Source: Lysinibacillus sp. FJAT-14745 (GTDB lineage: Bacteria > Bacillota > Bacilli > Bacillales_A > Planococcaceae). From it: a DNA stretch of 51,814 bases. Every line of letters starts with the position of its first letter. Positions within the stretch are counted from its first letter, which is position 1. The notes below the pieces were generated by a model that saw only the letters and a program-made list of their open reading frames with translations, did no database searches and had not been told where the DNA came from. Positions 45,616 to 51,814 of the stretch are shown in pieces. The position numbers and the translations under genes are program-made. The stretch is from the NCBI RefSeq assembly GCF_001275675.1, contig NZ_LITM01000015.1, positions 237,010 through 288,823 of the forward strand. The letters are read 5' to 3'.

Positions 45616-46074
45616 TTATTGCATTTCTTTTGTTGGCCCCAATACACCTGGTACTGGTAAACCTGCTTGACGTAGGAGCACCGTCATTTGTCCACGATGA
45701 TGTGTTTGATGGTCGACCATTACACGTAATATTGCACCTCTAGCTATTGGTCCAGTGAAGCCTTTTACTTCCTCCAGCAAGTCTTCATTTGATAGCTTTG
45801 CCGCTTCCTCTTTCACACTACTTGCTACATTTTCGTAAGCAGCTACAATTTCAGCAGCTGTAGATTCTTGTCGAATCATTGGCACTTTTAAACCTGCTAA
45901 ATAACTGAAATAACCAGCAGCTCCAACTAAATGCCAACCTAACCAACCTAGTGAGCTATGACCTTCCACGATGCTTTGCTCTAGCTTGTCATCTGTTATA
46001 GCTTTTAATACTTGAAGAGTACCTTGTGCTGATGCTGACCACTCATTAAAAAAATCATCTACTTGTCGATACAT
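45616..46074 (-). CDS. DinB-family protein (second)
   Basis: 152 aa from the ATG at 46074, with GGGGGG eight bases upstream; longer starts lack a site. DinB-like four-helix bundle: SSLGWLGWHLVGAAGYF holds the first metal-site His and VDHQTHHRGQMTVLLRQAG the other two, in the pattern of the DinB/DUF664 group. Substrate unknown. It is not close in sequence to the DinB gene at 5024, so it is not a recent duplicate. Monocistronic. Confidence 0.85.
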   Translation of the reverse strand: MYRQVDDFFNEWSASAQGTLQVLKAITDDKLEQSIVEGHSSLGWLGWHLVGAAGYFSYLAGLKVPMIRQESTAAEIVAAYENVASSVKEEAAKLSNEDLLEEVKGFTGPIARGAILRVMVDHQTHHRGQMTVLLRQAGLPVPGVLGPTKEMQ

Positions 46075-46297
46075 ATAAATGCCCCCCATTTTTCGTAAAT
46101 TCATTTCAATCATATTAAATTCTAAACTTTCTTACAAGTTTCTAACATCAAGTTTACATAATATAATTATTTTGTATTCTATTATAACTATTCATTTCAG
46201 TTACTTCTTACATCTCTTTCGTCAAAACAAGTATACGACTCTTTAAATTGTAAAATCATGTATAATAGCTTTTATCTTAAATTGAAAGAGGTATTTT

Positions 46298-47293
46298 ATG
46301 TTTTCCCCATTAAAAAAAGGCGATACCATTGGCATTTATTCGCCCTCCAAACCAGCTACAACTATTGCAAAAGCACGCTATGAACGAGGTAAGGAGCGTC
46401 TACAAGCACTCGGCTTTACTATACAAGAAGGCTCTTTAACTGGAAAAGCAGATTTTTATCGCTCCGGTACACCGAAAGAACGAGCAGAAGAGCTTAATGC
46501 CCTACTTCGTGATCCCCTCATCAAAATGATTTTACCAACTATGGGTGGTACTAACGCCAATAGTATGCTTCCCTATCTAGACTACGAAGCGTTTAAGCAG
46601 AATCCCAAAATACTTATAGGTTTGTCTGATGTTACCGCTATACTTCTCGCAATGTATGCAAAGACTAGTATTCCTGTCTTTTATGGACCTTCTGTTGCTT
46701 CTACATTTGGTGAATTCCCACCTTTTGTCCATTATACAGAGCAATATTTTAAAGATTTGTTTTTACAGTCATTATCATTTCCCTATAACATGCCAATCCC
46801 ACCTATTTGGACTGATGATCGTCTAAACTGGTTAGAAAAGACGAAGGAGAAAACTCAGCATCACAATGCATGGATTACCGTTCAACCTGGCATTGCTGAA
46901 GGTCGTTTAATTGGTGGAAATATAAATACGATGTACGGTTTCATTGGAACACCTTACTTCCCTCACATTCATGAGGGTGATATTTTACTTCTTGAGGATA
47001 CTTCTAAAACAATTGCTGTTGTTGAGAAAAATTTTGCCATGCTAAAACTACATGGCATTTTCGACAAAGTTTCAGCAATTATTTTAGGTAAACATGAACA
47101 GTATGATGATTTGGGAACCGGGAGACAGCCATATGATGTATTGCTAGAGCAGCTAGATGGACGTACTATACCTATTATCGCGGATGTTGATTGTTGTCAC
47201 ACTCACCCCCTTCATGCCATGCCGATCGGTTTACGTGTACGCGTCAATGCAACTAGTAAAGAGATTACCTTTCTAGAAAACTGGTTTTCATAA
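46298..47293 (+). CDS. S66-family LD-carboxypeptidase-like protein
   Basis: 331 aa. The peptidase S66 family includes peptidoglycan LD-carboxypeptidases and the MccF microcin-immunity proteins. Visible: GDTIGIYSPSKPAT at the N-terminus, PTMGGTNANSMLPYLDYE, the nucleophile Ser in ILIGLSDVTAILLAM, GGNINTMYGFIGTPYFP, the acid segment ILLLEDTSKT, and the catalytic His in DVDCCHTHPLHAMPIG. The wider substrate loop is like MccF proteins, but the substrate is not settled. AAAGAGG precedes the ATG. No signal peptide, so cytoplasmic. Confidence 0.9.
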   Translation: MFSPLKKGDTIGIYSPSKPATTIAKARYERGKERLQALGFTIQEGSLTGKADFYRSGTPKERAEELNALLRDPLIKMILPTMGGTNANSMLPYLDYEAFKQNPKILIGLSDVTAILLAMYAKTSIPVFYGPSVASTFGEFPPFVHYTEQYFKDLFLQSLSFPYNMPIPPIWTDDRLNWLEKTKEKTQHHNAWITVQPGIAEGRLIGGNINTMYGFIGTPYFPHIHEGDILLLEDTSKTIAVVEKNFAMLKLHGIFDKVSAIILGKHEQYDDLGTGRQPYDVLLEQLDGRTIPIIADVDCCHTHPLHAMPIGLRVRVNATSKEITFLENWFS

Positions 47294-47629
47294 CATTCGT
47301 ATAACCTATAGACTTCGCGTATAATGAAGGAAAATACTGATGGAATCTGTGAATGAGCCCTAATATAAAGTAGGAAATTGCTTAATGCTTGAACAATTCA
47401 ATCGATTCGACTTCTATCACTACTGGAGCATCTGTCTATTATGATGATATTTAACATTCACGCTCAGAGGGTATAATGACGGCAACGATATATTTTGTGT
47501 AGCAGACACAATGGTGACAACTAATAAGAATCGTTTGTCATTACCTCTACCCTACAAAAAAATTGAATATGAATTACTTCACAGGCGTCCTGCTTGGGCG
47601 CTTTTCATTTTTAGGTAAGGAGGGGTTTT
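47294..47629. other. 336-bp gap with possible coding remnant
   Basis: A stretch of about 46 codons on the plus strand (47477-47617, with DGNDIFCVADTMVTTNKNRL) looks protein-like but has no start. A terminator hairpin is at 47582-47605. Upstream frames are broken. I see no functional gene. Confidence 0.4.
47582..47605 (+). terminator. terminator before the HtrA-like gene
   Basis: GCGTCC pairs with GGGCGC, followed by TTTTCATTTTT. It would isolate the protease gene from upstream transcription. Confidence 0.65.
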
Positions 47630-48439
47630 ATGAATGATATACATAGGCCAACAACAGATGAGGAATTGACAGAAGAAGAATTGATTGAGCTTGTCCTCGC
47701 TGAACAGCAAAAGGCGTTAGCACTAGAACAAGAAGAACGTCAGCAAGGAAAAAAGCCTAAAAAACAAAAACCGATTGTCAAATGGATTGTCTGGAGTATG
47801 GCATTTGTGTTGTTTTTGAATACATTTGCACTTATCTTTCAAATATACTCCATTCCAGCTCTTGAATTTTTGAAGGTGTCTGCTCGGCTATCCGTGCAAG
47901 AAGATATAAGAACCTATAAAAAAGCTGTTGTAGAGATCTCTACAGGTTCTAGTAAAGGCACTGGTTTTTCGATTTCTTCGGATGGACTTATCGTAACCAA
48001 TGCACACGTAGTTGAAAATGCTCAATCATTAGTCGTCATTTTCCCTGAGGAAGGTTTAATGGGTGCGAAGTTACTGCAAAGTTTCCCAGACGTAGATTTA
48101 GCTTTATTACAAGTAACGGGTGACAAATTACCTTCCCTCTCACTTGCTGAGAATCCTACCTATAGCAAAAATGAGCATGTCTATTTCATTGGTAATCCCC
48201 TAGCTTTTACGGGCATTGCAAATGAAGGCACTTTACTGGAATCAACATACATTGAGGATTGGCAGGAACCTGTTATGATGATGAAAGCTCCTGTTTATCG
48301 GGGAAATAGTGGCAGTCCTGTCATTAATGCTGCTGGTGAAGTTATCGGAATCGTCTTTGCAACGGCGAAAAAAGATCCTTATGGTCGTGTCGGTTTGTTT
48401 ATACCTGTTCAAGTACTACAGCGTATACTAAGTAAATAA
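47630..48439 (+). CDS. membrane-anchored trypsin-like (HtrA/S1C) serine protease
   Basis: 269 aa. An acidic-basic cytoplasmic tail of about 50 residues, one membrane segment (about 51-75), then the protease domain. The catalytic triad is present: His in LIVTNAHVVENA, Asp in FPDVDLALLQV and Ser in YRGNSGSPVINAAGEVIGI. There is no PDZ domain, so it is shorter than DegP/HtrA. Probably cuts damaged or signal proteins outside the membrane. AAGGAGGGG precedes the ATG. Contrast with the inactive trypsin-like lipoprotein at 32376. Confidence 0.9.
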   Translation: MNDIHRPTTDEELTEEELIELVLAEQQKALALEQEERQQGKKPKKQKPIVKWIVWSMAFVLFLNTFALIFQIYSIPALEFLKVSARLSVQEDIRTYKKAVVEISTGSSKGTGFSISSDGLIVTNAHVVENAQSLVVIFPEEGLMGAKLLQSFPDVDLALLQVTGDKLPSLSLAENPTYSKNEHVYFIGNPLAFTGIANEGTLLESTYIEDWQEPVMMMKAPVYRGNSGSPVINAAGEVIGIVFATAKKDPYGRVGLFIPVQVLQRILSK

Positions 48440-48451
48440 TTCCCCGAAAGG

Positions 48452-48488
48452 TTGCTTGTTCTCTAAATTAACGAGACAAGCAATTTAT
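48452..48488 (+). terminator. terminator of the protease gene
   Basis: TTGCTTGTTCTC pairs with GAGACAAGCAA (one bulge), followed by TTTATTTTG. Confidence 0.75.
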
Positions 48489-48671
48489 TTTGTTTACATA
48501 ATAAAATTATTTATTTATAGAGAACAAAATGAGAAAACTGCCCGCCTTCTCCTCTTTCACTTTTCTAAGTTTTTTCGAAGAGCATTGAGATTAACGGCAG
48601 TATGTAAACACTTTCGTATAACTAGTTCACTAGCGTTCATATTTTGTAACTCTCAAATGTTCGAAGAAAGC

Positions 48672-48703
48672 AAAAAAAGACATCCTATATCAATAGGATG
48701 CCT
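48672..48703 (-). terminator. terminator of the cold-shock gene
   Basis: CATCCTAT pairs with ATAGGATG, followed on the minus strand by seven T. The 180 bp between this and the protease terminator show no gene. Confidence 0.82.
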
Positions 48704-48736
48704 TAATTTAACGGAAGTAATTTTAATTACTGAGAA

Positions 48737-48937
48737 TTAAAGTTTAGTTACGTTAGCAGCTTGTGGTCCGCGGTTGCCATCTACAACTTCGAATTCCACT
48801 TTTTGACCTTCGTCAAGTGTTTTGAAACCTTCGCCTTGGATAGCTGAGAAGTGTACGAATACGTCGTTTTCACCTTCAACTTCGATGAATCCAAAACCTT
48901 TTTCTGAGTTAAACCATTTTACTGTACCTTGTTTCAT
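48737..48937 (-). CDS. csp: cold-shock protein, CspA/CspD family
   Basis: 66 aa, the full cold-shock domain. It binds single-stranded RNA/DNA as a chaperone. RNP1 KGFGFIEV and RNP2 VFVHFSAI are intact, with the family start [27 protein letters not shown] precedes the ATG. A roughly 150-nt 5' UTR has strong complementary segments that can form two different structures, as expected for a temperature-sensitive leader. I cannot tell which Csp paralogue it is. Confidence 0.95.
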   Translation of the reverse strand: MKQGTVKWFNSEKGFGFIEVEGENDVFVHFSAIQGEGFKTLDEGQKVEFEVVDGNRGPQAANVTKL

Positions 48938-48966
48938 TTAAGAAAACCTCCAAAAAATAAAAGTGA

Positions 48967-49055
48967 ACAATATGTAATTTCTTCAGCGAATGAAAAAATT
49001 CACATATTACAAAGAGTACCGAACTAACGCGATCACTTTTTGTAATATGTGAATT
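48967..49055 (-). promoter_or_regulatory. two-state 5' UTR of the cold-shock gene
   Basis: In transcript order: AATTCACATATTACAAA (49055-49039), then TTTGTAATATGTGAATT (49013-48997), which is a perfect 17-bp partner across a 25-nt loop. Then comes AATTACATATTGTT (48980-48967), which can pair with the middle segment over about 11 bp with one bulge. The mutually exclusive pairings end 30 nt before the ATG. Similar alternative folds act in cold-shock leaders elsewhere; for this gene it is inference. Confidence 0.6.
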
Positions 49056-49160
49056 CATGTTTCCGGTGAAGCAATTAAATTGTTAAACTAAGTATAACCG
49101 TCATTCATAATTTTGTCAAATAAAGAAAATGTTTTTTTTGTTAATTTCTAAATATTTTTT

Positions 49161-49442
49161 CTATTTCTCGGATTTCAAAACGATAATACCGTGATATATT
49201 TGTACATCATCATCACAGGCTTCACAAAAAACACTTTCATCCTCTGACCAGAAAGCCCAAAATCTCCCTTCTTTCGTTACCTCATTGTCATATGTTATTC
49301 GGAAGTGCTGCAGTTTTCTTTGTAATGCTGCCTCAAATTGCTCCTCCGTTTCAAATGTTTCATTTGTTTGAATAAAAGCCTCCCAGCCTTCAAACTTCCA
49401 CCAAGGCTCATAATCAGCTTTCATGTAAATGATTGTATACAT
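49161..49442 (-). CDS. DUF1033-type protein
   Basis: 93 aa from the ATG at 49442 (MYTIIYMKADYEPWWKFEGW). A GTG three codons earlier is an alternative, and AGGGAA serves either. The opening IYMKADYEPWW and the end VQIYHGIIVL are typical of the DUF1033 family of bacilli, whose function is unknown. Acidic, Trp-rich, soluble. A pair of cysteines (CEAC) may bind metal. Divergent from the chemoreceptor gene. Confidence 0.78.
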   Translation of the reverse strand: MYTIIYMKADYEPWWKFEGWEAFIQTNETFETEEQFEAALQRKLQHFRITYDNEVTKEGRFWAFWSEDESVFCEACDDDVQIYHGIIVLKSEK

Positions 49443-49568
49443 ATTTGCCACATTCCCTGCTGTAATAAGATATTTTCATTTTAGCAAAGACATTTGAAAT
49501 GTCTATTAAAACACTCCGGAATATGCTATTATTGCCTTATTATTCATTATTTTTGGGAGGTATTTTTT

Positions 49569-51296
49569 ATGTTTTCAAGCATTCGACCTAAGGCCGAACT
49601 CGAAGAATTATTAAAGCGTGGTACAAATTTAAATGCAACTGGCCGTTTTAATAAAACACTAGCATTTAACCATTTTAATGCTCAAGATGAAGAGAATTTA
49701 AAAACTCTCTACAATAAATTAAAAGATATCACGCCTTCAATGAACGCTATATTTAATAGCTATTTAAGTGAAATCTCTCTCTCCTCTCAGCTAACAATTA
49801 GTGAAGAAAATATTAATCGATACTTAACTCAATTTTTCTTAGCTACTCGTGATGATGAATATGTGGATGAAACCGTTAAATTTTTCAATTTATTCAGAAA
49901 GAATCAATATGAGCCAGGTAAGTTAATCGTCGTCTTCAATCAATTTGCATTTTATATTACTACATATATTTTACATAATTTTGGTTTAAAACCTAAAAAA
50001 GCATTTGAATATATGAAATCTTTCCAATCTGCAGTTAATGTTGACCAGGAATTACTCATCGAAGTATTAACAGAACGTACTATTGAAAATGTAGTCGCTG
50101 AAATTTCCTCTCTAATGGATGTCAACGCAAAAATCATGTACATGAAAGATTTAGTATTTAGCTTAGATAAACAAAACGAAGAAATCCAATCCTCTACCGC
50201 AGCAACTGAAGAAATTGCCGCTTCTATTAATGAGGTTGCTCGAATGTCTTCCCGTATCTCTGAAAAAACAACTGAATCTGTTGATCACGCTGTACAAGGA
50301 AGAAATGCAATTGAGCATGCCCTTTCTGAAATCTTTAAAACAGGAGAGACATTTACATCGATTGTTGAGTCCTTTGCAGAATTACAAAAACGGGTAAATG
50401 ATATCGAAAATGTTGTAACGTTAATAAACCAAATTGCCGATCAAACGAATTTACTTGCGTTGAACGCATCTATTGAGGCTGCACGTGCAGGTGAACATGG
50501 TAAAGGCTTCGCCGTAGTTGCACAGGAAGTTCGAAAGCTTGCTGAAGGAACGGTCTCAGCGCTTAGTGAAGTATCCACAAATGTACAGCATTTAAAGAGC
50601 TATTCAAATGATGTGTCAAACTCAATTACTGAAACGACAGAGATTATTAAAGAAGCAACAGTGGAAGCTAAAGAATCGTTACCATTGTTAAATGCGATAG
50701 TAAGTGCCATTGAAGGTATTAATCTGGATGTTACAAATACAGCTGCAATCTCACAGGAACAGGCAGCAGCTATCGATGAAGTATCAGCAAGAATGATTGA
50801 AATTTCTAACCTTCAAGATGATATTCGTGAATATAGCCATAACACCTCTAGTGATATACACTCATTAGGGAAAGAAATTAATCGTTTCCGCAATGATATT
50901 ATTTCCAATAATAATGTTCAGCTATCATCTATAGCACTTTTACAATTATCAAAAGCCGATCATATTTTATGGAAATGGCGCATTTATAATATGTTCCTTG
51001 GACTTGAAAATGTCGAGCCAAGTGATGTTTCTTCGCATACAGATTGTCGTCTCGGTAAATGGTATACAGCTGCTCGCACTGTAGAACGTTTCGGACACTT
51101 GCAGGAGTATCGTGAATTAGACGCCTATCATTTACGTGTTCATGAATCGGCGAAGATTGCAGCTGAGGCTTTTAAGGTTGGGAATGTTCAACAGGCTGAA
51201 GTTCATTTAAAAGAAGTAGATCAAGCTTCGAAGCAGGTTCTCTACTATATCAATAATCTAATTACATATTTAGAAAAAGAACGTGTAATGCACTAA
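49569..51296 (+). CDS. soluble methyl-accepting chemotaxis protein with globin-like sensor and zinc-binding C-terminus
   Basis: 575 aa from the ATG at 49569 (GGGAGGT upstream). No membrane segment. Residues 1-180 are helical and follow the protoglobin sensor of HemAT, but where HemAT has the haem-proximal His, the segment [13 protein letters not shown] has none, so haem binding is doubtful. The signalling domain is about 200-450, with the hairpin tip [20 protein letters not shown]. The C-terminus holds a chemoreceptor zinc-binding (CZB) pattern: [25 protein letters not shown]. It would signal to CheA; the ligand is unknown. Confidence 0.87.
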   Translation: MFSSIRPKAELEELLKRGTNLNATGRFNKTLAFNHFNAQDEENLKTLYNKLKDITPSMNAIFNSYLSEISLSSQLTISEENINRYLTQFFLATRDDEYVDETVKFFNLFRKNQYEPGKLIVVFNQFAFYITTYILHNFGLKPKKAFEYMKSFQSAVNVDQELLIEVLTERTIENVVAEISSLMDVNAKIMYMKDLVFSLDKQNEEIQSSTAATEEIAASINEVARMSSRISEKTTESVDHAVQGRNAIEHALSEIFKTGETFTSIVESFAELQKRVNDIENVVTLINQIADQTNLLALNASIEAARAGEHGKGFAVVAQEVRKLAEGTVSALSEVSTNVQHLKSYSNDVSNSITETTEIIKEATVEAKESLPLLNAIVSAIEGINLDVTNTAAISQEQAAAIDEVSARMIEISNLQDDIREYSHNTSSDIHSLGKEINRFRNDIISNNNVQLSSIALLQLSKADHILWKWRIYNMFLGLENVEPSDVSSHTDCRLGKWYTAARTVERFGHLQEYRELDAYHLRVHESAKIAAEAFKVGNVQQAEVHLKEVDQASKQVLYYINNLITYLEKERVMH

Positions 51297-51342
51297 GCAT
51301 AATGGAGGGCTCTCCGCTCTTTAACAACTAGGAGGTGTTAGC

Positions 51343-51624
51343 TTGAACAAGCGAGCGCTAATTAAATTTTTCGGAGATGTTTATGGAACTGGCTACCGTT
51401 TTTTCATTAAACAAAAAGCGATTGAGCTAGGATTAAAAGGATTCTGTAAACTAAATGATCAAGATCAAATTGAGGTTGAAGTAGAAGGTTCAAAAAAAGC
51501 GATAGATGAATTTTTAGTATTTGTTCAAAAGGGTGTTAGCCCTCAAGCAGATTCCAATTCATTTACATTAGAGCTTTTTGATGATTTAAAAGGTTATGCA
51601 CGCATGGAGTCAGACATTGTTTAG
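51343..51624 (+). CDS. acylphosphatase-like protein
   Basis: 93 aa, the size of an acylphosphatase. The phosphate-binding loop FFGDVYGTGYRFF keeps the catalytic Arg. The second catalytic residue, Asn of the usual GxVRNxxDG, seems replaced in GFCKLNDQDQ, where Leu falls at that place, and EVEVEG follows normally. Activity is thus uncertain. The start is TTG with a very good AGGAGGTG site. It may be co-transcribed with the chemoreceptor gene 46 bp upstream. Confidence 0.78.
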   Translation: MNKRALIKFFGDVYGTGYRFFIKQKAIELGLKGFCKLNDQDQIEVEVEGSKKAIDEFLVFVQKGVSPQADSNSFTLELFDDLKGYARMESDIV

Positions 51625-51721
51625 TCTGGCTCCTCTTTTTTTAGTGCTGAAATATCAAGGTGTATTGAGTAGGATTGGGGTAAATTCCCCAAAAGTATTG
51701 TTAGTTTAATAGAAAATAATT

Positions 51722-51814
51722 CATTACTTTTTATTCATTTGGCTCATCACCAAAAGTCGTGGGTGACAAAATCAACGACCTGTTTCTAAACGTAAACGAA
51801 GGAAAAAACGGTCT
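51722..51814. mobile_element. possible end of an insertion sequence, cut by the window edge
   Basis: CACCAAAAGTCGTGGGTGAC, following GGCTCATCAC and continuing AAAATCAACGACC, resembles the terminal inverted repeat of some Bacillales IS elements. This is a memory-based resemblance only. No transposase is visible before the sequence ends. Confidence 0.3.

Noticed and set aside
47477-47617. Small gene upstream of the HtrA-like protease
   Set aside because: The open stretch has no start codon or ribosome site, upstream frames are broken and a terminator lies inside it.
51722-51814. Confident IS call at the window end
   Set aside because: Only one end-like segment is visible and no transposase; kept as a low-confidence feature.

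Overview
The window is low-GC, densely packed and Gram-positive in character. It has AGGAGG-type ribosome sites, several TTG starts, a T-box, a preQ1 riboswitch, a LytR-CpsA-Psr protein, SpeD/SpeE polyamine genes and a Bacillaceae-type GC-rich intergenic repeat. I infer a Bacillales chromosome, most likely Lysinibacillus or a close relative. No rRNA, tRNA, CRISPR array or replication origin was seen.

Layout. 0-7.4 kb: an ECF sigma/anti-sigma pair, a nucleotidyltransferase-like gene, Nudix and histidine-phosphatase genes, DinB and an intact tyrosine recombinase. 7.4-11.9 kb: the three-gene ATP-grasp / alpha-E / transglutaminase cassette, then queC behind a preQ1-I riboswitch and terminator. 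12-18.5 kb: a membrane-anchored leucine-rich-repeat protein, then the metK-speA-speD-speE unit. This unit makes SAM and spends it on polyamines, and it sits behind a long structured leader with S-box-like architecture but no S-box core that I could recognise. 19-28.8 kb: an alpha/beta hydrolase, a catalytically degenerate recombinase, enoyl-CoA hydratase, a P-loop protein, an aminotransferase, a Nudix gene split by a palindromic element, a frameshifted signal-anchored gene, an AI-2E-family permease, an LCP protein and msrA. 28.9-30.5 kb: two nearly identical tandem copies of a roughly 200-nt terminator-capped transcription unit that looks non-coding, then a VOC-fold gene split by a rearranged IS1182-like remnant. 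30.5-38.7 kb: a lipoprotein with a dead trypsin-like domain plus recQ, a YdcF protein, an MFS transporter and T-box-controlled argS. 38.7-51.8 kb: two beta-propeller-like surface proteins, a decayed sigma/PadR/FtsW-like cassette, an ABC-F ATPase, decayed GNAT and MFS genes, DinB, an S66 peptidase, an HtrA-like protease, a cold-shock protein with a switch-like 5' UTR, DUF1033, a soluble chemoreceptor and an acylphosphatase-like gene.

Two themes stand out. One is RNA control: preQ1, T-box, the unassigned metK leader, the csp leader and the tandem RNA pair. The other is ongoing gene decay, with about nine broken genes. In two of them the lesion can be read base by base as an element insertion: the dispersed palindromic element in a Nudix gene, and an IS1182-type element with a 9-bp target duplication in a VOC gene.
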